Shown here: piece after piece, positions 1 to 7,948 of the stretch | Layout of the letters: the number at the start of each line of letters is the position of its first letter | How positions within the stretch are numbered: the first letter of the stretch is position 1 | Assembly (NCBI RefSeq): GCF_000196175.1 | Contig: NC_005363.1 | Coordinates: 124,001-188,000, forward strand | Length of the DNA: 64,000 bases | Source: Bdellovibrio bacteriovorus HD100 | GTDB lineage: Bacteria; Bdellovibrionota; Bdellovibrionia; Bdellovibrionales; Bdellovibrionaceae | Direction of reading: 5' to 3' | Translations under genes and position numbers: made by a program | Notes under the pieces: model-generated | Databases searched by the model: none | What the model was told of the DNA's origin: nothing | Seen by the model: the letters and a program-made list of their open reading frames with translations, nothing else

Positions 1-615
1 AGCTTTCATAATATCCCAGTTGCTGAGGCCGATCTTCGGGCCCAGGCCTTGTTGCGTCTGATGAAGCTGGAAGAATACCAGGACCGCTCGGTGGAAACAC
101 TTAGCGGGGGCATGAAGCGCCGTCTGGCGATTGCTCGTGGCCTGATTAATTCTCCGGAAGTGGTTTTCCTGGATGAACCGACCACAGGTCTTGATCCGCA
201 GGCGCGAGTTTGGATCTGGGACTTCTTTAAGCATCTAAAATCTGAGAAAAGCACCTTGGTGCTGACCACCCACTATATGGAAGAAGCCGAGCAAATGTGT
301 GATCGTGTGGCGATCATCGATGGCGGCCGCATTCTGACTGTCGGTAAGCCCCGCGATCTGATTCGCGAGCTGATCGGCAAGGAAGTGGTGGAGTTTGACA
401 CCAATCCGGTGGATCTGAATTACTACCTGGGCCGTTTGCGCGCCGAGGGGTTCTCTTATCAGGTGATCAAAGACACGGTGTCTGTTCTGGTGAAAGAAAA
501 TCAGGAAGGCCGGCGCGTGGTGGACCTGATTGCCAGTGACAAGATCTTTATCCGCAAGCCGACGTTGAACGACGTCTTTTTGAAGCTTGCGGGTCATCAA
601 CTGAGGGACGAATAA
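1..615 (+). CDS. ABC transporter ATP-binding subunit (5'-partial)
   Basis: The reading frame is open from the first base of the window, so the start and the Walker A motif lie upstream. What remains shows the ABC signature LSGGMKRRLAIARG, Walker B with catalytic Glu (VVFLDEPTTGLDP) and the H-loop LTTHYMEEAE, followed by a roughly 90-residue C-terminal tail. The signature variant with MKRR and the MEEAE segment after the H-loop are typical of the DrrA/NodI (ABC-2 exporter) class. The stop TAA shares a base with the ATG of the permease gene that follows (TAATG), so the two are translationally coupled and very probably form one exporter. The substrate cannot be told from sequence. Confidence 0.9.
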   Translation, partial: SFHNIPVAEADLRAQALLRLMKLEEYQDRSVETLSGGMKRRLAIARGLINSPEVVFLDEPTTGLDPQARVWIWDFFKHLKSEKSTLVLTTHYMEEAEQMCDRVAIIDGGRILTVGKPRDLIRELIGKEVVEFDTNPVDLNYYLGRLRAEGFSYQVIKDTVSVLVKENQEGRRVVDLIASDKIFIRKPTLNDVFLKLAGHQLRDE

Positions 616-1403
616 TGAAGCTGAAAGACTGCTTTACCATTCCCACAGTGAACAGCGGCGCCATGAAAGTATGGTCCCGCAATTTCATGTATTTTAAAAA
701 AACCTGGCTGGTGTCCCTGTTCTGGATTGTTCTGGAGCCAGTGATCTATCTGGGGGCCATTGGTTTTGGTCTTGGCGCCTTTGTGAACAACATGGGTGGC
801 ATGTCTTATATTGAATTCTTCTTCCCGGCGTTGTTGTCCACGACAGCGATGATGGTGGCTTTCTTTGAGGGCACGTATGGGAACTACACGAAGCTGACTC
901 ATCAGAAAACCTATGCGACGATCATGCTGACTCGTGTGGGGCCAGAGGAAATTGTGGCGGGCGAGCTTTTGTGGGCGACCAGCAAAGGTTTCTTCGGTGT
1001 GACGGGTGTCACGATCGTGGCGCTGTTCTTTGGGTTGATTGATTCTTACCGCATTTTGCTGGCGTTGCCGATTCTGTTCCTGATGAGTGCGCTGTTTTCG
1101 TGCATTGGAATGATTCTGACTTCTTACGCACGCAACTATGACTCCTTTATCTATTCGACTTCAGGTTTGATTGTTCCAATGAGTCTGCTCAGTGGAACGT
1201 ACTTCCCGCTGGATCAGTTGCCCGCGGCACTTCGTTATGTGGCGTACTTGTTCCCGCTGACTCACGCGGTGGCAGCCGTGCGCGAAGTGCTTCATCAGGG
1301 ACCGACATTGTGGGTTTTGATTCACGTGTTAATTCTGCTGGTGGCGACGTGGATCTGCATGAACATCGCCTTCTTCCGCATTCGTAAGAAACTGCTTAAA
1401 TAA
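615..1403 (+). CDS. ABC-2 type transporter permease, NodJ-like
   Basis: This 262-residue inner-membrane protein has about six hydrophobic segments and looks like the NodJ/DrrB branch of ABC-2 permeases. Supporting stretches are the N-terminal VWSRNFMYFKKTW, the central SYIEFFFPALLSTTAMMVAF and the FEGTYGNY segment that follows. It is the membrane partner of the ATPase encoded immediately upstream, whose stop codon overlaps this start. The cargo (lipid, polysaccharide or drug) is unknown. The gene ends exactly where the convergent DUF523 gene ends, leaving no room for a separate terminator. Confidence 0.88.
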   Translation: MKLKDCFTIPTVNSGAMKVWSRNFMYFKKTWLVSLFWIVLEPVIYLGAIGFGLGAFVNNMGGMSYIEFFFPALLSTTAMMVAFFEGTYGNYTKLTHQKTYATIMLTRVGPEEIVAGELLWATSKGFFGVTGVTIVALFFGLIDSYRILLALPILFLMSALFSCIGMILTSYARNYDSFIYSTSGLIVPMSLLSGTYFPLDQLPAALRYVAYLFPLTHAVAAVREVLHQGPTLWVLIHVLILLVATWICMNIAFFRIRKKLLK

Positions 1404-1811
1404 TCAATCGACCGGGGTGACCTTGATGCCGTGTTTTTTCAAAAGCTCGGCAAAAACCCCGTCGCCGTCTTTCTGAGCGCCGGTGAAGGTGCCGTCATAG
1501 ATCTTTCCGCATCCGCACATGGGGGACTTGGATTTCAACAGCGCCTCGGTGGCGCCGACAAGTTTCGCAATTCTCAGAGCTTCTTCCGCACCACGGGTGT
1601 ATTGCTCGGTCACATCCACACCCTGATTGGTCAGGACTTGGTCGCCGATGCGTTCTGCCGGAGGACGGGGAGTTGAAAGACCACCCAACTGTTCCGGGCA
1701 GACGGGAATGGCTTCCCCGTTTTGCACCATCTCTTCAATCGGGGATCTTGTCTGGGCTTTGCAGTCATAGCGGCAGTGAACTCCGGAAAGGCAGGCAGAT
1801 ACGATCTTCAT
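1404..1811 (-). CDS. DUF523 family protein (TudS-like)
   Basis: A 135-residue protein with the conserved cysteines and motifs of DUF523: SACLSGVHCRYD at the N terminus, CPEQLGGLSTPRPPAE near residue 40 and KSPMCGCGKIYDG near residue 95. The family includes the [4Fe-4S] thiouracil desulfidase TudS, so an iron-sulfur sulfur-handling role is plausible, but the substrate here is not known. Its ATG overlaps the stop of the upstream transglycosylase gene by four bases (ATGA), making it the last gene of a minus-strand operon. Confidence 0.85.
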   Translation of the reverse strand: MKIVSACLSGVHCRYDCKAQTRSPIEEMVQNGEAIPVCPEQLGGLSTPRPPAERIGDQVLTNQGVDVTEQYTRGAEEALRIAKLVGATEALLKSKSPMCGCGKIYDGTFTGAQKDGDGVFAELLKKHGIKVTPVD

Positions 1812-2641
1812 TCAACCTCCTCGCTGCTTTCAAGCTGCTCCTGGGACTCCAGGTTTTCCAGTTCTTCCAGGGTCGGAATTTCTTCGCCAGAAGTCATTTC
1901 CTCCGGTGGAGGTTCGGGTTGGAAGAAATAAGCGACTTGGGCACTGGCAATGTCGTATTCTTCCTGCGAAATCCGGTGATACTGAAAAAGATCATCAACA
2001 ATACGGCCCAGGCGCTTGCGCGCAAAGGGAGTCAGCTCTTTGCGGTAATAGGACTGGGAGTACTTCACCGGATTCGGAAGAACCATCGCCAGGAAGGCTG
2101 ACTCAACCACCGTCAATTCTGCCGGGGACTTCTTGAAATAGTATTTCGCCGCCGCCTTGACTCCATAGATGTCTTTGCCGAACTCCACCACGTTCAGATA
2201 TCTTTCCAGGATTTCTTTTTTGGTCAGGGTGTGCTCGATCCGGTCGGTGATGATGGCTTCAAGACCCTTGCGGATGAAGGTGCGGTCCTTGTTCAGGAAC
2301 ATGTTTTTCGCCAGCTGCTGGGTGATGGTGGATCCGCCGCGCTTAAAGACACCGGTTTCCCAGCCCTCTTTGGCGTTCTTTTCAATCGCGTCCCAGTCAA
2401 AGCCCTTATGATTATAGAAATTGGAATCTTCAGTCAGAATGATGGTCTTTTGCAGGATGGGGGCGATCTGTTTCAGGGGGACATAGTTCTTGGAGCCAGG
2501 ACACAGTTCCACCTGATACATCTTTGTGACCATACAGCCGCGAATGTCTTTGTCTGACGGCAGCCAGGCCCACAACGAACCTGCGGCCACACCCATCAAA
2601 GTCAGAACACCCAATAAAAAGAAAAATAACTTTTTGATCAT
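1808..2641 (-). CDS. mtgA: Monofunctional biosynthetic peptidoglycan transglycosylase (GT51)
   Basis: A 277-residue membrane-anchored GT51 enzyme that polymerises lipid II into glycan strands. An N-terminal transmembrane segment is followed by the catalytic motif ILTEDSNFYNHKGFDW with its Glu, then RGGSTITQQLAKNMFLNKDR and the KKEILERYLNVVEFG motif. There is no transpeptidase domain, which fits the MtgA class. The last 30 or so residues form an acidic Glu/Ser-rich tail not usual in MtgA. It sits in an operon with a PAP2 phosphatase and an SDR enzyme, which supports a cell-wall precursor role. A second GT51 enzyme, PBP1A, lies near 25-27 kb. Confidence 0.92.
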   Translation of the reverse strand: MIKKLFFFLLGVLTLMGVAAGSLWAWLPSDKDIRGCMVTKMYQVELCPGSKNYVPLKQIAPILQKTIILTEDSNFYNHKGFDWDAIEKNAKEGWETGVFKRGGSTITQQLAKNMFLNKDRTFIRKGLEAIITDRIEHTLTKKEILERYLNVVEFGKDIYGVKAAAKYYFKKSPAELTVVESAFLAMVLPNPVKYSQSYYRKELTPFARKRLGRIVDDLFQYHRISQEEYDIASAQVAYFFQPEPPPEEMTSGEEIPTLEELENLESQEQLESSEEVE

Positions 2642-2648
2642 GCGGGGA

Positions 2649-3641
2649 CTACTTTGCCACCAGTCCGTGATCTTTCATCCATTGCACAGAATTGTGAATG
2701 GCTTCGCGGGCCGGTCTTGGTGTGAAGCCAAGTTCCTTTTGGGCTTTGGAAGAATCAAACCAATGATACATCGTGGCCGTGTAGGCATTCTCGCGGCTCA
2801 GTGGTCCTTTCATGCCGATCTTTTCCATGAAGTCACCGACAGCGCCGACGGCATGCAAAAGGCCGTCAGGCAGCTGGTGCTTCGGAGGTTTGACGCCGGC
2901 TTCGGCTGCAATCATCGCAAAGAGATCCTTGATCAGAATGTTTTCGCCGGAAAGAATATAGCGTTCGCCTTTGCGTCCGACCTTCCAGGCGCTCAGAATG
3001 CCGGCAACGACATCCTCCGCAGCGACTACATTCACGCCGCCAGAGGTGTAGAAATTCAATTTCCCTTGAGCAACTTTGACCTGCATCTTGCGGCTGCCCT
3101 TTTTGGCATCTCCTCGGCCATAGATTGTCGAGGGGTTCAGCATCACGGCGTCGATCTCATTTTTGTCGCAGGCGCTTTTTACCAGAGTTTCGGCTTGGTG
3201 TTTGGTTTCGAAGTATCCCAGATTCAGATCCGCGATGTTGTAAGGGGATTCTTCATTCAGAATCTGATCGGGGGTGTATCCGGCCCCGATGGCCACCACT
3301 GAGGACAAGTAAACCAAACGTCGCACGTTGTGCTCGCGGCAGACAGCAATGACGTTGGCCGTGCCTTCGACATTAACCTTGTCCATCAGGGCGCGTTGGG
3401 ACTTTTTATAGGCAATCACTCCGGCCAGGTGAAAGACCGTGTCCATGCCTTTGGTGGCTTCCAGCAAGGAATGTACATCAGTGACATCGCCGTGAACGTA
3501 TTTGCACTTCACGCCTTCCAGTTCAGAAAGGTCACTTTTAGGGCGAACCAGGGCATAGACATCGTGGCCCTCTTCCAGAAGGGCTTTGGTCAGCCAGCTG
3601 CCTAAAAAACCGTTTGCTCCGGTGACTAAAACTTTCTTCAT
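2649..3641 (-). CDS. NAD(P)-dependent epimerase/reductase, extended SDR family
   Basis: A 330-residue extended short-chain dehydrogenase. The N-terminal nucleotide-binding motif is VLVTGANGFLGSWLTKALLE (GxxGxxG). The SSV segment near residue 113 and the YFETK motif near residue 142 (YxxxK) supply the catalytic Ser, Tyr and Lys. It resembles dihydroflavonol-4-reductase-like and HpnA-like sugar epimerases. The substrate cannot be assigned; a nucleotide sugar or isoprenoid-linked sugar would suit the neighbours. Its start overlaps the upstream PAP2 gene's stop by four bases, and the transglycosylase gene follows after 7 bases. Confidence 0.85.
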   Translation of the reverse strand: MKKVLVTGANGFLGSWLTKALLEEGHDVYALVRPKSDLSELEGVKCKYVHGDVTDVHSLLEATKGMDTVFHLAGVIAYKKSQRALMDKVNVEGTANVIAVCREHNVRRLVYLSSVVAIGAGYTPDQILNEESPYNIADLNLGYFETKHQAETLVKSACDKNEIDAVMLNPSTIYGRGDAKKGSRKMQVKVAQGKLNFYTSGGVNVVAAEDVVAGILSAWKVGRKGERYILSGENILIKDLFAMIAAEAGVKPPKHQLPDGLLHAVGAVGDFMEKIGMKGPLSRENAYTATMYHWFDSSKAQKELGFTPRPAREAIHNSVQWMKDHGLVAK

Positions 3642-4219
3642 GTGGTGACGGTCCCTTCATTTTTGATGCGATCAAGGATGAGCTTGCACAGGCGGGCGAA
3701 TAAAAGGCCAAAGATCAATCCCAACAAGCCCCCGCAGATGACATCGGCCGGGAAGTGAACCCCGTTATACACACGGCTGTAGGCGACCACTGTCGCCAAA
3801 GTATACAGCGGCACCGCTGCCGGCGGGAAAATCGCGGAAGTGAAGCTCGCAAAGCTGAACATATTGGTGGCATGGTTGGAAACAAAACTGTAACCGCCAA
3901 AGGGGGCGCGTACTTGCACGTTAAGGCCTTCGGTGTGACCGGGCCTTGGGCGCTGCACGGTTTTTTTCAGAGCCCAGTTGCCAAATCCATCAGAAACAGA
4001 AACGGACAGAAGGGCAAAGACAAAGATGATCAGACCTTTTTTCAGCCCACGACGCCAGATAAACAGAGCCAGAATCACCGGGACCAGGACATATTTGAAA
4101 AACGGTGTTTTATGCAGATCTGTGATGAATGGGAAAAATTGATCAGCCCAAGCCGCAGTCCAATGTGAATTCACCAATACAAAAAGACTCTTATCCAGAG
4201 ACAAAATAAAATCGAGCAT
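3638..4219 (-). CDS. PAP2 superfamily membrane phosphatase
   Basis: A 193-residue integral membrane phosphatase with about five hydrophobic segments. The three PAP2 motifs are present in order: KKTVQRPRPG (KX6RP), SFVSNHATNMFSFA (normally PSGH, here SNHA, keeping the catalytic His) and SRVYNGVHFPADV (SRX5HX3D). Enzymes of this type dephosphorylate undecaprenyl pyrophosphate or phospholipid phosphates at the periplasmic face. Location at the head of an operon with a GT51 transglycosylase favours undecaprenyl recycling, which is inference. It is divergent from motA. Confidence 0.88.
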   Translation of the reverse strand: MLDFILSLDKSLFVLVNSHWTAAWADQFFPFITDLHKTPFFKYVLVPVILALFIWRRGLKKGLIIFVFALLSVSVSDGFGNWALKKTVQRPRPGHTEGLNVQVRAPFGGYSFVSNHATNMFSFASFTSAIFPPAAVPLYTLATVVAYSRVYNGVHFPADVICGGLLGLIFGLLFARLCKLILDRIKNEGTVTT

Positions 4220-4314
4220 CAGAGTGACTGTACCTTAATTTTTCGCTCGCAGAAAGTCTAGGTTCTGCACTGGTCCAAGTGTCACCAGCAAGGGCCTATG
4301 GCATCATTCTGTTT

Positions 4315-5067
4315 ATGGACAAAGCAACATGGATTGGGATTCTGGTAGGGGTCGGTGGGATTCTGCTTGGCAACCTGCTGGAGGGCGGACACACAAGTTC
4401 GCTGATGCAATTGACGGCCTTTATTATCGTTTTAACGGGAACTATCGGAGCCGTGATGGTTTCCAGTTCTGAAAAAGACTTAAAGACCGGTCTGCAGCTG
4501 GCTAAAAAGGCCTTTCGTCATGAAGAAAGCCGCAGCAAGGTGCGCCTCAACGAAATCGTCGACTGTGCAAGGCTGGCCAAAAAAGAAAACATCCTGGCTT
4601 TAGAGCCGCGTCTAAACCGTATCGAGGATCCCCTGTTAAAAGGAGTTCTCAGAAATGTGGTCGACGGTGTCGACATAACCACAATCCGCGATATCTTCGA
4701 AACACAAATCCACACCGAAGAAGAAGAGCTTCTGGGCGGAGCCAAAATTTGGACAGACGCCGGTGGTTTTGCACCCACCATTGGTATTATCGGAGCCGTC
4801 CTGGGGCTGATTCATGTCATGGGAAATCTGACTGACACAAGTAAATTGGGCGCGGGGATCGCGGTGGCCTTTGTGGCGACTGTGTACGGAGTCAGCTCGG
4901 CCAATTTGTTGTTCCTGCCTCTTGGAAACAAACTGAAACGCCGTGTTCAGGCCTTAACCCGCGAAAAAATGATGGTCCTTGAAGGGGGCCTTCTGATCGC
5001 CAGCGGAATGAATCCTGTGGTGCTGGAACAGAAGCTTTACGCCTATCTCGACAGCGATCAAAAATAG
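4315..5067 (+). CDS. motA: Flagellar motor stator protein MotA
   Basis: About 250 residues with four hydrophobic segments: two at the N terminus and two around residues 155-205, including the conserved GGFAPTIGIIGAVLGLIHVM. The cytoplasmic loop between carries the usual charged stretch. MotA and MotB form the proton channel that drives flagellar rotation. I place the start at the ATG at 4315 (MDKATWIG), which gives a normal MotA N terminus; an in-frame GTG at 4279 would add 12 atypical residues. Neither has a clear ribosome-binding site. motB follows 14 bases downstream. Confidence 0.93.
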   Translation: MDKATWIGILVGVGGILLGNLLEGGHTSSLMQLTAFIIVLTGTIGAVMVSSSEKDLKTGLQLAKKAFRHEESRSKVRLNEIVDCARLAKKENILALEPRLNRIEDPLLKGVLRNVVDGVDITTIRDIFETQIHTEEEELLGGAKIWTDAGGFAPTIGIIGAVLGLIHVMGNLTDTSKLGAGIAVAFVATVYGVSSANLLFLPLGNKLKRRVQALTREKMMVLEGGLLIASGMNPVVLEQKLYAYLDSDQK

Positions 5068-5081
5068 GTCGGAAAGAATTC

Positions 5082-5831
5082 ATGGCAAAAAAACACCGCA
5101 AACACGAAGAACATGAGAACCATGAGAGATGGCTGGTCTCTTATGCGGATTTCATCACTCTGCTGTTTGCCTTTTTTGTTGTCATGTACGCCACTTCGAC
5201 TTCCAACGAAGAAAAACAAAAAGAGTTTGAAGACTCCGTGAAGTTGAGCTTGCATCTGGTGGGCCGGGGCGGGTCCGATGCAGATTCCAATTCGATTGGC
5301 AGTATTATCGGTGAGTTGGAAATGCCGGTCGGGAATTTCCCTAAAAAGGGCGGTCCCGGCGAGGTCGAAGACTATGTGGAAAGGTCTCTGGATAAGTCCA
5401 TGGACAGTGCGCAGAAAAAGCTGGCCATTCAGGATGTTTATCATGATGCCGTGGGGGTGAGGATTGCTCTTGCCGCTTCGACATTCTTCCAAGAGGGCTC
5501 CGCAAAACTAAAACCTGAAGCCCTTAAGAGCCTTGATAAGGTTGCAGATGTTCTAAAGACCCATAAAAAAAGAATTATTATCGAAGGTCATACCGATGAT
5601 CTGCCGATTGCGGGCACACTCTTCCCAAGCAACTGGGAGTTGGCCGGGGGGCGTGCTTCCGCGGTCGTGCGCTATCTGGTGAAGGTGCACCAGATGGATC
5701 CAAAACGTTTTGTTTCATTATCTTACGGTGATCAGAAGCCGGTGGTGCCCAACGATAGTGATGAGCACCGGGCGATGAACCGCCGGATCGAGATTTTCAT
5801 CGTCACCGACAGTTCCAAGGTTGAAATTTAG
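5082..5831 (+). CDS. motB: Flagellar motor stator protein MotB
   Basis: A 249-residue stator subunit. A short His/Lys-rich cytoplasmic start is followed by the single transmembrane helix WLVSYADFITLLFAFFVVMY. It carries the proton-binding Asp at residue 23, then a linker and a C-terminal OmpA-like peptidoglycan-binding domain (IEGHTDDLPIAG, then NRRIEIFI). The Asp and overall form point to a proton-type rather than sodium-type stator. Bdellovibrio bacteriovorus is known to carry three motAB pairs; which one this would match cannot be told here. The gene ends one base before the convergent nagZ ends. Confidence 0.94.
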   Translation: MAKKHRKHEEHENHERWLVSYADFITLLFAFFVVMYATSTSNEEKQKEFEDSVKLSLHLVGRGGSDADSNSIGSIIGELEMPVGNFPKKGGPGEVEDYVERSLDKSMDSAQKKLAIQDVYHDAVGVRIALAASTFFQEGSAKLKPEALKSLDKVADVLKTHKKRIIIEGHTDDLPIAGTLFPSNWELAGGRASAVVRYLVKVHQMDPKRFVSLSYGDQKPVVPNDSDEHRAMNRRIEIFIVTDSSKVEI

Positions 5832-6944
5832 TTACTCTGACAAAAGCCCGTCGGGAATCTGGCCATTGGCGATCGCGGAGGCGATCTTCAGGTGTTCCGG
5901 ACTGCCGATGATCTTGATTGCTTCTTCCAATGGCAGCGGGTCAGGATTCTGAATCTTTACTTTTTTAAAGTCCATGATGCGATGATAGCTGGCTTCAAGA
6001 TCCTCTTTCTTCAGGGACCCTTGCGCCAATGCACCCAGAATGGCGTCGTAAGCCTGCGGCGGAACTTCTGGATCGTTACAATAAAGCAGCAGATCCACAC
6101 CGGCCTTCAGGGCCCGCACGGGAACCTCTTCAATGCCATAGTGTTTGGTCATGGCTTTCATACCCAGATCATCGGTGATGATCAGGCCACGATAGCGCAT
6201 CTCTTCACGAATCATTTTTCTTACGAATGTCTCGGACAAAGTCACCGGCCATTCAGGATCAATTTTCGGAAACTTGATGTGCGAGGTCATGACCATGTCC
6301 ACGCGGGATTTGAAGGTCTTTTTAAACGGAATCAGCTCGCAGGACTCCAGGCGCTCCAGATCAGTGTTTTCAACCGGCAGGTCTTCGTGGCTGTCGACGA
6401 TGGTGTTTCCATGTCCTGGGAAGTGCTTCGCACAAGTGATGACATCGGATTTGATGTATCCGCGAACCAGGGCAGAAGCGTGTTTTGCCACCATCTCGGG
6501 ATCAGAACTGATGGAACGGTCGCCAATGACGGTGTTGCCGGGATTGGTGAAGATATCCACACAAGGGGCAAAATCCAGATTGATGCCCACGGCTTTCATT
6601 TCAAGACCCATGCGGTTGGCAAAGTGGAAGGACACGGTCGGAGCATCCAGGTCGCCCAGTTTTCTGAGAGGTGGCCACACGGTGAACGGGGCCTTCAGGC
6701 GGTGAACACGGCCCCCTTCCATGTCGATACCAATAAACAGCGGAGCCTTGTCGACTTGTTTGTGGCGCAGGGACTGGATCTCGGCGCACAGCTCGCGCAC
6801 TTGTTTGGGTTCAGCGACGTTCCGGCCAAACAGGCACACACCACCAATATTATTTTCTACAATGAACTTCTTTTCGTCAGCGGTGAGGGCGTGACCTGAT
6901 ACGCCGATGAACATGTGCTGACCGATGATATGACTGATACTCAT
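5832..6944 (-). CDS. nagZ: Beta-N-acetylglucosaminidase NagZ (GH3)
   Basis: A 370-residue GH3 enzyme with no signal peptide, so cytoplasmic. It carries the family hallmark KHFPGHGNTIVDSHEDLP near residue 175, including the DSH loop with the general acid/base His. The nucleophile Asp is expected in LIITDDLGMKAM near residue 255. NagZ removes the non-reducing GlcNAc from GlcNAc-anhydroMurNAc muropeptides during wall recycling. With amgK, murU and namZ found at 12.8-16.0 kb, it completes a plausible murein-sugar salvage set. It is longer than the E. coli enzyme (about 340 residues) mainly at the C terminus. Confidence 0.92.
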   Translation of the reverse strand: MSISHIIGQHMFIGVSGHALTADEKKFIVENNIGGVCLFGRNVAEPKQVRELCAEIQSLRHKQVDKAPLFIGIDMEGGRVHRLKAPFTVWPPLRKLGDLDAPTVSFHFANRMGLEMKAVGINLDFAPCVDIFTNPGNTVIGDRSISSDPEMVAKHASALVRGYIKSDVITCAKHFPGHGNTIVDSHEDLPVENTDLERLESCELIPFKKTFKSRVDMVMTSHIKFPKIDPEWPVTLSETFVRKMIREEMRYRGLIITDDLGMKAMTKHYGIEEVPVRALKAGVDLLLYCNDPEVPPQAYDAILGALAQGSLKKEDLEASYHRIMDFKKVKIQNPDPLPLEEAIKIIGSPEHLKIASAIANGQIPDGLLSE

Positions 6945-6947
6945 GAA

Positions 6948-7826
6948 CTAGTTCCCTTTTTTCTCTGTTTCCGGTTGAGCTTTGATGATGATTCCCTGTC
7001 CCTGTGGGACGCCCATTTGCTTGCTCGGAGCTGGGGCGTTGGCTTCCGCTGCTTTCAGCTTGGCATTGCGGGAGACGACATTGGCGTCGCCGGCAGGAAC
7101 CTTGCCGAATAAAGTTTTTAGCAGAGAGGCGCTATAAGGGATGTTTCCAATGGCTTCGGACGGATTTGCCACAAGTTCTGTGACGATGCCCTGGCCCATG
7201 GCGTTTGTGCCCAGGACTTCGCCACGTTCATTGACGTAGCTTAGGAATTTGATGTCTTTGAAGGTGTTCAGAATCTTGAAGGACTTAAAGCCGTTAAAGA
7301 TCTCTTCTTTTCCGACCAGGGCTTGACCCTTGTAGATGGCGCCGTCTTCTTCCGCGATGGCCTGATATTCATAGTTGGTTTCTGATTTCAGGCCTTCTTT
7401 GGATTTCAACATCAGATACACCAGGAACGTTGAAAGGAAGGTTCCTTTAGGGATCTTCTTTTCGATGCGGGAAACTTTGTTGCCGTTTTTAATCACGCCC
7501 GTCAGGGTGCCACCTTTGAACTTGGCGTCGATGATCTTGGATTCTTTGCCGGCCAAAGAGGTGTATTCATAGGAAATCGGTGTCAGGTCGGCATCCGCAT
7601 AGGCCTTCAGGCTTTCGGTGGTTTCGCTGGGACCTTTTCCGGTTTTCAGGAAGTAGGTGGAGATGAACTGCTTCTTTTTGGCGTCGAATTCATAACGGCT
7701 GATCACATATCCAATGTGTTCTTCACCGGAAAGGACCTTGGCGTAGCCTTCAAACAGCACGTCCGCCTGCGCAGGCAGTGTGAAAGCAAGTGACAGCAAA
7801 ATTGTCAGACAAACTCGTTGGACCAT
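6948..7826 (-). CDS. Secreted periplasmic protein of unknown function
   Basis: About 292 residues. I chose the ATG at 7826, which is preceded by a good ribosome-binding site (GGGAG) and opens with a signal peptide (VQRVCLTILLSLAFTLPAQA). The upstream in-frame ATG would add 19 residues before it. The mature part is predicted beta-rich (FEGYAKVLSGEEHIGYVISRY, then TYFLKTG). The C-terminal region carries GEVLGTNAMGQGIVTEL and a Pro/Ala/Lys-rich tail. I do not recognise the family. nagZ begins 3 bases downstream, so the two are probably cotranscribed, suggesting an envelope job. Confidence 0.75.
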   Translation of the reverse strand: MVQRVCLTILLSLAFTLPAQADVLFEGYAKVLSGEEHIGYVISRYEFDAKKKQFISTYFLKTGKGPSETTESLKAYADADLTPISYEYTSLAGKESKIIDAKFKGGTLTGVIKNGNKVSRIEKKIPKGTFLSTFLVYLMLKSKEGLKSETNYEYQAIAEEDGAIYKGQALVGKEEIFNGFKSFKILNTFKDIKFLSYVNERGEVLGTNAMGQGIVTELVANPSEAIGNIPYSASLLKTLFGKVPAGDANVVSRNAKLKAAEANAPAPSKQMGVPQGQGIIIKAQPETEKKGN

Positions 7827-7948
7827 CGTCGAGTTCTCCCTTCCGAGGCATGGATAAAAGTCTGTCATCTCACTATAGAACAAGTCAAAGTTTTAGAGGT
7901 CGAGTTGTTGCTTCATGAGACAACCTACGAGACAATGCTGGGATACAG